A stretch of DNA of 64,000 bases from VAZQ01 sp045811525 (GTDB lineage: Bacteria; Pseudomonadota; Alphaproteobacteria; Rhizobiales; Xanthobacteraceae): positions 3,265 through 67,264 of the forward strand of contig JBJMTV010000042.1 in assembly GCA_045811525.1 (NCBI GenBank), written 5' to 3'. How positions within the stretch are numbered: the first letter of the stretch is position 1; the number at the start of each line of letters is the position of its first letter. The notes beneath the pieces were generated by a model. That model did no database searches. It was given only the letters and a program-made list of their open reading frames with translations, and was not told where the DNA came from. Both the position numbers and the translations under genes were made by a program. This document shows positions 51,584 through 60,213 of the stretch, in pieces.

Positions 51584-52186
51584 ATGCAACTCCTCGTGGG
51601 GCTCGGCAACCCCGGCTCACGCTATGCCGGCAACCGTCACAACGTCGGTTTCATGGTGCTCGAGGCAATCGCGGCACGCCAAGACACCGGCCCGTGGCGT
51701 CGGCGCTTCCAAGGGCGCACTGCGGAAGCATCCATCGCCGGCGAGGCTGTGCTTCTGCTCATGCCCGGAACGTTCATGAACGAGTCGGGCCGCGCCGTCG
51801 GGGAGGCTGCCCACTTCTACAAGCTCGCCATGGCCGATATTGTGGTGATCCATGACGAGATCGACCTCTCCGCCGGGCGGGTGCGGGTGAAAACCGGCGG
51901 CGGCGTCGCTGGGCATAATGGGTTGCGTTCAATCTCGGCACATGTCGGCAATGACTATCGGCGCGTGCGCATCGGTGTCGGTCATCCCGGCCTGAAGGAG
52001 CTCGTGCACCCGCACGTGCTCAGCGATTTCAGCAAGGACGAGCGGCCCTGGGTGGAGGCTCTTTGCGCGGTCATAGCGGAAAACGTGGCGCTCCTGGTGA
52101 AGCACCAGGACGCGAGCTTCCAGAACAAGGTGCACCTGGCAATGCAGGCGAAAGGCTTCGCCGAAGGGAAAAAGGAGCTGTCGTGA
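51584..52186 (+). CDS. pth: Peptidyl-tRNA hydrolase
   Basis: Hydrolyses peptidyl-tRNA released by stalled ribosomes. The 200-residue product has the family signature GLGNPGSRYAGNRHNVGF with catalytic H19, then MPGTFMNESGRAVGEA with the conserved Asn, VIHDEIDLSAGRVRVKTGGGVAGHNGLRS and GVGHPG. It lies between rplY and ychF on the same strand, in the usual order. Confidence 0.97.
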   Translation: MQLLVGLGNPGSRYAGNRHNVGFMVLEAIAARQDTGPWRRRFQGRTAEASIAGEAVLLLMPGTFMNESGRAVGEAAHFYKLAMADIVVIHDEIDLSAGRVRVKTGGGVAGHNGLRSISAHVGNDYRRVRIGVGHPGLKELVHPHVLSDFSKDERPWVEALCAVIAENVALLVKHQDASFQNKVHLAMQAKGFAEGKKELS

Positions 52187-52223
52187 TCCGCGCAACGGCG
52201 CGGGTCTGCGATGGGCACAAAGC

Positions 52224-53330
52224 ATGGGATTCAAGTGCGGCATCCTGGGCCTGTCGAATGTCGGCAAGTCCACGGTCTTCAATGCCTTGACCGCCACCGC
52301 CGCGGCCCAGGCGTCGAATTACCCGTTCAGCACGATCGAGCCGAATGTCGGGGAGGTCATGGTGCCGGACCCCCGGCTCGACGTGCTGGCAAGGCTCGCG
52401 AAGTCGGCAAAGATCAAGCCGACGCGCCTGAGCTTCGTCGACATCGCCGGCCTGGTGAAGGGCGCCTCGCGTGGTGAGGGCTTGGGTAACCAATTCCTCG
52501 CGCATGTGCGGGAGGTCGACGCCATCGCTCACGTGGTGCGCTGCTTCGTCGATACCGAGGTGGCACACGTGTCCGGCAAGATCGACCCCATTGCTGACAT
52601 CGAAACCATCGAGACCGAGCTCATGCTGGCCGATCTCGACAGCCTCGAGCGGCGGGCCGACGGCCTCGCCAAGAAGGCGAAAGGCAGCGACAAGGATGCG
52701 AGCGAGGCCAGGGAGACGCTCGAGCTGGCGCAGCGCTCGCTCACCTTGTTGCGGGAAGGCAAGCCGGCGCGGATGGTCGAGCGCAAGCTCGAGGAAGAAA
52801 AGGCCTTTCACATGCTGGGCCTCATCACCTCGACGCCGATGCTGTACGTCTGCAACGTGGACGAGGCGAGTGCCGCCAGTGGCAACGAGCTAAGCCGGCA
52901 GGTCGAGGCGCGCGCCAAGGACGAAGGAGCCGAATGCGTCATCATCTCCGCCAAAATCGAGGCAGAGATTGCGGTGTTGCCTACGGGCGAGCGCACGGAA
53001 TATCTCGGGGCCATCGGCCTGAAAGAGCCCGGACTCGATCGGCTGATCCGCGCCGGCTATGCACTTCTTAACCTGATCACCTATTTCACTGCCGGGCCGA
53101 AAGAGGTCGCCGCCTGGACGATCCGCCGCGGCACCAAGGCGCCGCAGGCCGCAGCCGTGATCCATTCCGATTTCGAGCGCGGCTTCATCCGCGCCGAGAC
53201 CATCGGCTACGATGATTATGTGACCTATGGCGGCGAGAGCGGCGCCCAGCAGGTCGGGAAAATGCGTCTTGAGGGCAAGTCTTACGTTGTGCAGGACGGC
53301 GACGTCATGCACTTCCGCTTTGCCACGTGA
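52224..53330 (+). CDS. ychF: Ribosome-binding ATPase YchF
   Basis: A 368-residue P-loop protein of the Obg-related YchF family. The G1 motif is GLSNVGKST (residues 9-17), G3 is DIAGLVKGASRGEGLG, and the G4 position reads NVDE instead of NKxD, which explains the family's preference for ATP. A coiled coil (about 125-200) and a C-terminal TGS domain (residues about 280-366; AAWTIRRGTKAPQAAAVIH, GKSYVVQDGDVMHFRF) complete it. It follows pth closely and is likely co-transcribed. Confidence 0.97.
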   Translation: MGFKCGILGLSNVGKSTVFNALTATAAAQASNYPFSTIEPNVGEVMVPDPRLDVLARLAKSAKIKPTRLSFVDIAGLVKGASRGEGLGNQFLAHVREVDAIAHVVRCFVDTEVAHVSGKIDPIADIETIETELMLADLDSLERRADGLAKKAKGSDKDASEARETLELAQRSLTLLREGKPARMVERKLEEEKAFHMLGLITSTPMLYVCNVDEASAASGNELSRQVEARAKDEGAECVIISAKIEAEIAVLPTGERTEYLGAIGLKEPGLDRLIRAGYALLNLITYFTAGPKEVAAWTIRRGTKAPQAAAVIHSDFERGFIRAETIGYDDYVTYGGESGAQQVGKMRLEGKSYVVQDGDVMHFRFAT

Positions 53331-53476
53331 TGGCCGTCGCGCATGCGCTAAGCTCAATTGACCCTCATGCGAGGCAAGGTTATCGCATAGCCGCGATGAC
53401 ATAGTCGGAAGCGATTGCCCTGCACTTGGCCGCCGGTGCAGTGTCGTGCTCTGCCTCTGCTGGGGAGGAGGATCTC

Positions 53477-53767
53477 ATGTTCGATTTTCGCGATTTGTTT
53501 CAGTGGGACCGCTTCATCACACCTTCGATTATCAAGGTGTTCTACTGGCTTGCTGTCGGCCTTTTCATTCTCTACGGCCTTTATGGGGTGATTGCCGGGC
53601 TGTTGCTGATCGCGTTCAACCCGCTCGGCGGCGTGTTCTGGATGATCATCAGCCTGCTCGGCGTCGTCATCGGCGTCGTGTTCGCGCGCATCATTTCCGA
53701 GTTCGTGCTGATCATGTTCCGCATCAACGAGCATCTCGGTGCGATCCGCCAGCGCGGGCAGATGTAG
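53477..53767 (+). CDS. DUF4282 small membrane protein
   Basis: The ATG at 53477 follows GGGGAGGAGG and gives 96 residues. It begins MFDFRDLFQWDRFITPSIIKVFYWL and has two membrane segments (about 22-45 and 50-80), ending RINEHLGAIRQRGQM. This is the DUF4282 pattern, where the N-terminal FDFxxFxxWDxFITP motif is well conserved. No function is known. It lies 8 bases before the MaoC pair and may be on the same transcript. Confidence 0.87.
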   Translation: MFDFRDLFQWDRFITPSIIKVFYWLAVGLFILYGLYGVIAGLLLIAFNPLGGVFWMIISLLGVVIGVVFARIISEFVLIMFRINEHLGAIRQRGQM

Positions 53768-53774
53768 TCTCGCC

Positions 53775-54269
53775 GTGCCGCGGCTTTATTGGGAAGACTT
53801 CTCCCTCGGTCAGGTGTTTGACTGCGGTTCACGCCTGGTCACGGCTGAGGAGATCGTCGCCTTCGCTACCGAATTCGATCCACAACCCATGCATCTCGAC
53901 GAGGAGACCGCGCGCGCCACCCTGCTCGGCGGGTTGGTGGCCTCCGGCTGGCACAGCTGCTGCATGCTGATGCGGATGCTCAGCGACGCTCTCCTGTGCA
54001 ACTCGAGCTTTCTCGGCGCTCCCGGGGTCGACGAGGTCTGCTGGTTATTGCCGATCCGTCCCGGCGATTGCATTACCGCACGCGGCACGGTGCTGGAGAC
54101 GCGTTCCTCGCGCAGCCGTCCGCAAATGGGCTTCGTCAAGTTCAAGTTCGAGCTCATCGATGCAGGTGAAAAGGCGGCTATGACGCTGCTTGTGCAGCCG
54201 ATGTTCGCAAGGCGTAACGCCGGAGCTGATGCGGCCGACACTGCACCCGTGAAAGTCTCGCCGCCGTGA
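53775..54269 (+). CDS. MaoC-like dehydratase, first of a pair
   Basis: The GTG at 53775 gives 164 residues of hot-dog fold. It reads YWEDFSLGQVFDCGSRLVTAEEIVAFATEFDPQPMHLDEETA, where the hydratase Asp and His of R-specific enoyl-CoA hydratases are both present (DPQPMH), and GLVASGWHSCCMLMRM. It overlaps the next gene by 4 bases (GTGA). A tandem pair of such domains often works as a heterodimer. The substrate is unknown. Confidence 0.88.
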   Translation: MPRLYWEDFSLGQVFDCGSRLVTAEEIVAFATEFDPQPMHLDEETARATLLGGLVASGWHSCCMLMRMLSDALLCNSSFLGAPGVDEVCWLLPIRPGDCITARGTVLETRSSRSRPQMGFVKFKFELIDAGEKAAMTLLVQPMFARRNAGADAADTAPVKVSPP

Positions 54270-54763
54270 GGTTGTTCGAGAGCATCGGCGTCGGCCACTC
54301 TGTCGTGCTCGGGGATTACACATTCACCGCCGAGAGCATCAAAGCCTTTGCCGGACGCTTCGATCCGCAACCCTTCCATCTTGATGAGGCGGCTGGCGCA
54401 CGCTCCCATTTCGGTGCGCTTTGTGCCTCCGGCTGGCAGACGGCGTGCGTCTGGATGCGGTTGATGGTCGATCATCGCAAGCGCGAGGACGAAGAATGCC
54501 GCGCGCGCGGGGAGCCGGTCGCCGAGCTTGGGCCGTCGCCGGGCTTTCGCGAGCTCAGATGGCTGCGGCCGGTCTATGCCGGCGACACGATCCGCTATTC
54601 CACCGAGGTGCTCGACAAGCGGATTTTGAGCACGCGTCCGGGCTGGGGCATCATCTTCATGCGCAACACCGGCGTAAACCAGCACGGCGAGCCGGTGATC
54701 TCTTTCATCAGCAGCGCCTTCGTTGCGCGCCGCCCGGCTGAGACGGAGCCAAGGCCGGCATGA
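54266..54763 (+). CDS. MaoC-like dehydratase, second of a pair
   Basis: A 165-residue hot-dog protein related to the previous one: FTAESIKAFAGRFDPQPFHLDEAAGARSHFG again has the catalytic-type DPQPFH, and GALCASGWQTACVWMRLM. A GTG start overlaps the previous stop, and its own stop overlaps the MFS start (ATGA). The three genes form one tightly coupled unit. Both copies keep the active-site residues, so neither is simply a degenerate scaffold. Confidence 0.88.
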   Translation: MRLFESIGVGHSVVLGDYTFTAESIKAFAGRFDPQPFHLDEAAGARSHFGALCASGWQTACVWMRLMVDHRKREDEECRARGEPVAELGPSPGFRELRWLRPVYAGDTIRYSTEVLDKRILSTRPGWGIIFMRNTGVNQHGEPVISFISSAFVARRPAETEPRPA

Positions 54764-55980
54764 GTGCTGGGAGCAAGGATGTTCCTGAGCCTGCCGCAAT
54801 TCACCGCGGCGACGAGTGCAAGGCGGCGGCAGTGGCCTGCGGGGCGCACGCGCTGCACGACGGCTATACCGACCTGATCTATGTCATGCTGCCCATCTGG
54901 CAGCAGGAGTTCGGTTTGGGATACGCGGCGCTTGGTGTGTTACGCGCCCTGTTCTCCGGCACCATGGCAGGTTTCCAGGTGCCATCCGGACTCGCGGCAG
55001 AGCGGTTGGGCGCCGCGGTTGTCCTGGCGAGCGGCACGGCAATGACCGGGGCAGCCTACTGCCTCGCTGGTGCCAGTGCAGGCTTGGCGCCGCTGGCGCT
55101 CGCGCTTTTTCTTGGTGGCCTGGGCGCCAGTACGCAGCATCCGCTCGGCTCCGCGTTGATGGCGCGTGCTTTCGCCGGCGCGCGCTCCATGAAGGCGATT
55201 GGCAGCTACAATTTTGCCGGTGACATCGGGAAGATGGCCGTTCCTGCGACAGCGTCGGTGATGCTGATTGCGCTGTCCTGGCGGCCAGTGCTGTCATTCC
55301 TTGGCGCCCTGGGCATCGCTGCCGCTGCCCTTATCCTCTGGCTTACGCCGCGTTATGGGCCTGAACCGGCGCGCGGCAGCGCTGGTGCGCATATCGCTGC
55401 AGGGATCCATATCCCGCGCAGGCAAATGGCGTTCCCAGTGTTGCTCGCGATCGGGATGCTGGACAGCGCCACCCGCATGGGCTTCCTCCTGTTTCTGCCA
55501 TTCGTGCTTACCGGAAAGGGCGCGAGCCTTCCCACCGTCGGCGTGGGTTTGACCCTGGTGTTCGCCGGTGGCGCTGTCGGCAAACTGGTTTGTGCGTTCA
55601 TCGGCGACCGCATCGGCGCCATGGCAACCGTATGGCTGACCGAAAGTTTGACGGCGCTGTTGATTGCGGCCCTCTTGCCGCTCTCGCTGGAGCTTGGCTT
55701 GTTGCTGCTGCCGATCATCGGCATCGCGCTCAACGGCACCTCTTCGGTCCTGTACGGCTCGGTGCCGGATCTGGTTGCGCCCGAGCGCCGCGCCCGCGCC
55801 TTTGGCGTGTTCTACACCGGTACGATCGGCGCGGGAGCCTTGGCTCCAGCACTCTATGGGTTGGTGGCTGACAGGCTGGGGGTGCCGAAGACGTTGCTGA
55901 TCGCGGCAGCCGCGGTGCTCGTGACGCTGCCGCTCTCGCTCCTGCTCAGAGATGCCTTGGCGCGCCGCGTGCCGGTTTGA
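54760..55980 (+). CDS. MFS transporter, Fsr-like
   Basis: A 406-residue major facilitator. The N-terminal motif AVACGAHALHDGYTDLIYVMLPIWQQEFGLGYAALGVLRA resembles fosmidomycin-resistance (Fsr) and related exporters. About twelve hydrophobic segments are visible, and the loop 2-3 region reads GLAAERLGAAVV, a variant of the MFS signature. The C-terminal half has GKLVCAFIGDRIGAM. It is translated from an ATGA overlap with the MaoC pair, so the substrate may be related to the MaoC product. Drug efflux should not be assumed. Confidence 0.9.
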   Translation: MSAGSKDVPEPAAIHRGDECKAAAVACGAHALHDGYTDLIYVMLPIWQQEFGLGYAALGVLRALFSGTMAGFQVPSGLAAERLGAAVVLASGTAMTGAAYCLAGASAGLAPLALALFLGGLGASTQHPLGSALMARAFAGARSMKAIGSYNFAGDIGKMAVPATASVMLIALSWRPVLSFLGALGIAAAALILWLTPRYGPEPARGSAGAHIAAGIHIPRRQMAFPVLLAIGMLDSATRMGFLLFLPFVLTGKGASLPTVGVGLTLVFAGGAVGKLVCAFIGDRIGAMATVWLTESLTALLIAALLPLSLELGLLLLPIIGIALNGTSSVLYGSVPDLVAPERRARAFGVFYTGTIGAGALAPALYGLVADRLGVPKTLLIAAAAVLVTLPLSLLLRDALARRVPV

Positions 55981-55992
55981 GCATGGCTGCTG

Positions 55993-56349
55993 TTAATCGG
56001 CCCTGCCGGTCTTTGTCACGAGCATGGGCAGCAGATCAAGATAGGGGCCGCTGAAGAACGCCTCGCCGGTGCCGTCACCGAACACGCGATCATAGGCATC
56101 GATCATGGCGCGCATCTGCACGATGCAGTTGCCCATGGACTCCACGATCAGGTCCCCCACATTCCGCTCGCCATAGCGCGGGTCGCCAGTCACCGTTCGC
56201 ACAATGCATTCGGTTGCCGAGCGCACCATCGGCTGAACTGCCGCGTTCTTCTGCTGCGGGGACCGCAGGCTCAAGGCGGTCGGCTCGACAACAGGGCCGG
56301 TCGCCACACTGAGGACGAGGCCAGCCGCAACCAGGTGTGTGAGAATCAT
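55993..56349 (-). CDS. Small secreted hypothetical protein
   Basis: A 118-residue protein with a signal peptide (LTHLVAAGLVLSVATGPVV). The mature part has QPMVRSATECIVRTVTGDPRY and LIVESMGNCIVQMRAMIDAYDRVFGDGTGEAFFSGPYLDLLP, with two Cys (in TECIV and GNCIV) that could form a disulfide. No family is recognised. It is convergent with the MFS gene, 12 bases away, and divergent from the DUF1236 gene. Confidence 0.65.
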   Translation of the reverse strand: MILTHLVAAGLVLSVATGPVVEPTALSLRSPQQKNAAVQPMVRSATECIVRTVTGDPRYGERNVGDLIVESMGNCIVQMRAMIDAYDRVFGDGTGEAFFSGPYLDLLPMLVTKTGRAD

Positions 56350-56579
56350 CGAATCTCCCCCTCCGGCGGCACCATCTTACAGCTGGTCGATCGAGCACAA
56401 AGCGAAAAGCAGCACCTGTGGCGTGAGCTGCAACGGATCCATAGCGGGTGTGGTCGTGCGGTTACACGATTGACCATTCTCCCGAGAATGCGGGCCGGGC
56501 GGTGGCGTGAAGGTGCGCGGAACGCGCTCGCGCGAGGGGCGTTATCCAGCGATTGCAATGCGTGCACAGGAGGTCGCCA

Positions 56580-57113
56580 ATGACAGTGCCATTTCGCTCC
56601 GCCTGCTTTGCGCTCGTACTCATCGCCCCCGCGCTTCCGGCGAATGCGCAGACATGGGTTTATGAGTCGGACAACCAGGTGACTGAGCAGCGCTATTACG
56701 AGCCGCGCGCTTATGATCCGCAGGTGTATTACGCGCCGCGTGCCACCGAGGGCTATGCCTATGAGCCGGCGGTGACCGGCCAAGCGCTGGCGCTCACGCC
56801 GGCACAGCGCACCACGATCTATCGCACCATCATTCCGCAGGGCCGCGGCCGCGGTCCGATCGTGCGCGAGCGCATCGTAACGGACACCGTCGCGTCCGCA
56901 CCGGTGGTGCGCGAACGCGTGGTGGCGCCGCCGGCGGCCGCTGCCTACACCGTGGGATCGAGGGTGAGGGATGCCTATGCGCTCGCGCCGCTTCCGGGCA
57001 CAGTCGCAGCCAGCGTGCCGTCGGTCGGCGCGTATCGCTACATGGTCATCAACAACCGGCTGTTGCTGGTCGATCCGGAGAGCGGCCTGGTCGTCGCCGA
57101 TATGACGGAATAG
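56580..57113 (+). CDS. Secreted DUF1236-family protein
   Basis: The ATG at 56580 follows AGGAGG and gives 177 residues with a signal peptide ending at PANAQ. The middle is Tyr/Pro-rich (EQRYYEPRAYDPQVYYAPR), then LTPAQRTTIYRTII and a VVRERV-rich linker. The C-terminus, VPSVGAYRYMVINNRLLLVDPESGLVVADM, is the DUF1236 module, common in tandem copies in rhizobial secreted proteins. The function is unknown. A second DUF1236-like gene lies 252 bases downstream. Confidence 0.85.
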   Translation: MTVPFRSACFALVLIAPALPANAQTWVYESDNQVTEQRYYEPRAYDPQVYYAPRATEGYAYEPAVTGQALALTPAQRTTIYRTIIPQGRGRGPIVRERIVTDTVASAPVVRERVVAPPAAAAYTVGSRVRDAYALAPLPGTVAASVPSVGAYRYMVINNRLLLVDPESGLVVADMTE

Positions 57114-57137
57114 CGACCGCACCTATGACTGCACTCG

Positions 57138-57166
57138 GCGGCCCCCAGCTTTTGTTTTGGGGCCGC
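57138..57166 (+). terminator. GC-rich hairpin after the DUF1236 gene
   Basis: Arms GCGGCCCC (57138-57145) and GGGGCCGC (57159-57166) enclose a T-rich 13-base loop. There is no U-tract after it, so termination would be weak. Confidence 0.4.
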
Positions 57167-57365
57167 TGAGCCATCGACCCATACACGTCGCGCAGAAACT
57201 GGTGCTCGTGGTTAATCGCTGCGATCTGCGCCAAGGAAGCGAGTGCTTGAGCCATGCGCCCGTCGCGCCACAGTCGCGCGTGAAACCAGGCTGCATGTGC
57301 CGGGCGTTAACATGGCGGAGGGAGATGCACTCGTAGCCTTCGGAGCGAAGCTCCAGGGAAAGCAA

Positions 57366-57824
57366 ATGCAGTCCTCGTCCTTCCTGCGTCACGGCGCCAG
57401 CATGCTGATCGCCGTTGCTTGTCTCGTTACGATAATGGCGGCGCACAGGATGGGGAGCTCAGAGAGCCCTGCGCGGCGCGGCCTCGATACCGGAACGGAT
57501 CTGGGAACGGACGAGACGACCGGCAGCATTGGCCCTCTGCGCAGCTCGCGCAGCGAGCTGACGCTGACGGAGGAACAGCGTGCACGCATCTACGAGAGAG
57601 TGACGGGTGTCCCCGATGCACCGGCGGCTCACATCGGAGCGCCGGATGTCTCACAGCATCTGCCCCAAGGCGTGCCGCTCGAAGATCTTCCTGCGGGGCT
57701 GGGGCGTGAGATTCCGGAGGTTCGCGGCCACAAGCTGGTGAAGCTCGATGACCGCATTCTCCTCATCAACCCGGCTGACCGGACGGTGGCAGCAATGATC
57801 CCGCGCTACAAGCTGCTGCCTTAA
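57366..57824 (+). CDS. Membrane-anchored DUF1236-like protein
   Basis: The ATG at 57366 follows AGGGAAAG and gives 152 residues; an ATG at 57312 is an alternative. One hydrophobic segment (SMLIAVACLVTIMAA, about 12-26) acts as signal or anchor. LTLTEEQRARIYERV resembles the LTPAQRTTIY helix of the previous DUF1236 gene, and the C-terminus IPEVRGHKLVKLDDRILLINPADRTVAAMI matches its DUF1236 module. The two proteins are therefore paralogous. No function is known. Confidence 0.78.
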   Translation: MQSSSFLRHGASMLIAVACLVTIMAAHRMGSSESPARRGLDTGTDLGTDETTGSIGPLRSSRSELTLTEEQRARIYERVTGVPDAPAAHIGAPDVSQHLPQGVPLEDLPAGLGREIPEVRGHKLVKLDDRILLINPADRTVAAMIPRYKLLP

Positions 57825-57983
57825 GACGAATTCCGGTTACTTTCAAAATGGCGATACGCCAGCAGGGGCCGCGTGTCAGGCGCGTTGCTCTCTCGTGCCG
57901 CAACGCCGCTTCACGCCACGCAGCCAGGCAACACCATGTCAGCGTTGCTGACCGCCGGTGTGGCAAGTCAGCTGTGACGCCCG

Positions 57984-58358
57984 CTATTCGCGCAGGCTTG
58001 GCGCGTCCGGAATTTTCTTCCAGTGAGTCAGGCTTTCGGCGATGATCTTGGTCGATTGCATTGCGGCCTGGCTCAGGGTTGCGTATTCGACGATCTCGCG
58101 CTGCACGCGGGCGCCTTCTTGCGTCAGACGGTCGCGCAATGTCTGCAGCTCCCCGACCAGTCTGTCGATCTCCTGCACCGAGGTGCCGGCGACTCGCTGC
58201 AGGAGCGAGTTGATATTGGTTGCGATCAGCTCGCTGTCGCTCTCTGGATTGCGCCGCAACGTAGCGACGTCGCGACGAACGAACTCGCGGATTTCCCCTT
58301 CCACCTCGCCGCTCGAATTGTCGTGCTCGGCAGTTTCACGCGCTTTCATCAACGACAT
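57984..58358 (-). CDS. Conserved hypothetical protein, paralogue of the 40746 gene product
   Basis: The ATG at 58358 gives 124 residues; the frame upstream to 58808 overlaps the phosphatase gene and is not credible. It is cytosolic and helical: IDRLVGELQTLRDRLTQEGARVQREIVEYATLSQAAMQSTKIIAESL and a final KIPDAPSLRE. The second half matches the protein at 40746-41258 position for position (R..REI.YA.L.Q..M.ST..I.ESL....DAP.L). This shows a small family with two copies in the window. The N-terminal part is acidic and not shared. Confidence 0.75.
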   Translation of the reverse strand: MSLMKARETAEHDNSSGEVEGEIREFVRRDVATLRRNPESDSELIATNINSLLQRVAGTSVQEIDRLVGELQTLRDRLTQEGARVQREIVEYATLSQAAMQSTKIIAESLTHWKKIPDAPSLRE

Positions 58359-58562
58359 GCTTGGACCCCCGTTCGATGCCGCGCCGGGCGCAGCTCCACA
58401 AGTGCTTATTTCTGCACGAGAATGTGACGGCTTCGCGGCCGGATGGAACACTGCACAGGTATTATTATACCTACGTGCCTCGGCCGATGTTTCCTGCAGG
58501 GGCAAATTGGCACAGCAACGGACGAGGATGGCAATGGTGTTGTGCCCGCGCCAAGTTAGGCC

Positions 58563-59234
58563 ATGCCGCTTTTGACTTTTGCCGTCGGCGATGTCCACGG
58601 CTGCCTTGCCAAGCTCGAGGCGCTGCTTGAAGCATGCACAACACATGCTGCCGGGCGGGAGACACGTTGGGTGTTTCTCGGTGACTATATCGACCGGGGG
58701 CCGGACAGTCGCGGGGTTATAGACCTGTTGATGCGCCGCCAACGGGCCAATCCGCAGGCGGTGGTCTGTCTCAGGGGCAACCACGAGCAGCTTGCCATCG
58801 ATGCACACGAAGACCCCGCGGCGGTGGATCTTTGGCTCGCGAATAAGGGAAAGACGACTCAGCGCAGCTATTGGCGCTCAGGCGGCCATATCGAGGATGC
58901 GCACCTCGATTGGCTGCGTGCTCTGCCCTATTGCCATGACGACGGACTGCGCTTCTTCGTGCACGCCGGCATTGATCCCGCCGTGCCGCTCGACCGTCAG
59001 TCGCCCCACGACATGGTGTGGATTCGTGAGCCCTTCCTTTCCGGTTGCGACGCCAGCAACTGCGGACGCTTCATCGTGCATGGCCATACTCCGGTCCCCG
59101 GCGGCAAGCCTGATCTTCGCCGCTCGCGGGTGAATCTCGACACCGGCGCCGTGCTCGGAGGGCCGCTCACAGCCGGCGTGTTCGATCATTCGCGACCCGA
59201 GCCGCTCGGCTTCCTAACGGATCAAGACGCCTAG
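58563..59234 (+). CDS. PPP-family metallophosphatase (serine/threonine or diadenosine type)
   Basis: A 223-residue calcineurin-like phosphatase. All PPP motifs are present: GDVHG (residues 9-13), GDYIDRG, RGNHE, HAGIDP and HGHTP. These supply the two-metal site. It is closest to bacterial PrpA/PrpE-like and Ap4A hydrolase-like proteins, so the substrate could be phosphoproteins or diadenosine polyphosphates. It is isolated between a minus-strand gene and a DUF1232 gene 48 bases downstream. Confidence 0.93.
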   Translation: MPLLTFAVGDVHGCLAKLEALLEACTTHAAGRETRWVFLGDYIDRGPDSRGVIDLLMRRQRANPQAVVCLRGNHEQLAIDAHEDPAAVDLWLANKGKTTQRSYWRSGGHIEDAHLDWLRALPYCHDDGLRFFVHAGIDPAVPLDRQSPHDMVWIREPFLSGCDASNCGRFIVHGHTPVPGGKPDLRRSRVNLDTGAVLGGPLTAGVFDHSRPEPLGFLTDQDA

Positions 59235-59282
59235 GCGCCGCGATGGTCTGCGTGACACTGATCCGGAAGCGACCTGCCCGAG

Positions 59283-59666
59283 ATGGTCGTGTTTGATGTG
59301 AAAGAGTGGGCACGCGTTATCAAGCGTGACGTGCACGCTCTCTACCTGGCCAGTAGCGATCGTCGCGTCCCATGGTACGCGAAGGCGCTGGCGCTGCTTG
59401 TGGCAGGGTACGCACTCTCACCCATCGACCTGGTCCCCGACTTTATCCCCGTGCTGGGCTACCTCGATGACCTCGTAATCGTTCCGCTCGGCATCCTCGC
59501 CGTCGTCAAGCTAATCCCACCTGAGATCATGGCCGAGCACCGAGACTTGGCGGCCGCAACACGAGACGCGCCCGTCAGCATGACAGCCGGAATCGTGATC
59601 GGATGCATTTGGGCCATATCGATGGTGGTAGCCGCTTGGCTGGCCTATCGGTTTTTCCCAGGCTGA
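59283..59666 (+). CDS. DUF1232 (YkvA-type) membrane protein
   Basis: A 127-residue protein. The DUF1232 core is WYAKALALLVAGYALSPIDLVPDFIPVLGYLDDLVIVPLGI, with its characteristic YALSPIDLVPDFIPVLG motif. A second hydrophobic segment near the C-terminus (GIVIGCIWAISMVVAAWLAY) makes it an integral membrane protein. It probably follows the phosphatase on one transcript. Function unknown. Confidence 0.93.
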   Translation: MVVFDVKEWARVIKRDVHALYLASSDRRVPWYAKALALLVAGYALSPIDLVPDFIPVLGYLDDLVIVPLGILAVVKLIPPEIMAEHRDLAAATRDAPVSMTAGIVIGCIWAISMVVAAWLAYRFFPG

Positions 59667-59817
59667 ATTTCAAACTGAGACACCATGCGGGTGTACCTTT
59701 GGCTCCCTCCTGCGCAGGCAAAATTGTCATTGTCGAACCAGTACAAATTGTGCTGGAAAGGTGCGGGTCGCAGTCGCTTCTGCTAGCTGCCACCGCCATC
59801 GTAATATGAGGCTTCCC

Positions 59818-60192
59818 ATGAACGGTCGTTTCCTGCGCGCGCTTTGTCTGACCGCGGTTACTGCCGCTTGCACCGTCACCTTCACAGCAATGTCGCATGC
59901 CGCACCTTTTGACGGCAGTTGGAGTGTGTCCATTTTCACCCGGAGCGGCGCCTGTGATCCGAGCTTTCGCACAGCCGTCACCATCAGCAATGGCGTGGTG
60001 TATGGCGGCGGGGCAGCAAACATTTCCGGCCGGGTGTCGCCGAATGGGGCCGTCAGCGTGTCGGTGTCTGGGCCGCAGGGGAGCGCATCGGGATCAGGGC
60101 GCCTTTCGCGCAATAGCGGCGGCGGCAGCTGGCGCGGTCGCGGCTCACAAGGCGGCTGTGCCGGCACCTGGAGTGCGGCGCGCGGCGGCTAA
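59818..60192 (+). CDS. Secreted glycine/serine-rich hypothetical protein
   Basis: The ATG at 59818, with GAGG 6 bases upstream, gives 124 residues with a signal peptide (LRALCLTAVTAACTVTFTAMSHA). The mature part FDGSWSVSIFTRSGACDPSFRTAVTISNGVVYGGGAANISGRVSPNGAVSV is beta-rich, with two Cys (GACDP and GGCAGTW) near its ends that could pair. It is similar to small secreted proteins common in Bradyrhizobium, though I cannot name the family. It is convergent with uvrB. Confidence 0.72.
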   Translation: MNGRFLRALCLTAVTAACTVTFTAMSHAAPFDGSWSVSIFTRSGACDPSFRTAVTISNGVVYGGGAANISGRVSPNGAVSVSVSGPQGSASGSGRLSRNSGGGSWRGRGSQGGCAGTWSAARGG

Positions 60193-60213
60193 GCCGCTGT
60201 CGCATCTGCAAGC

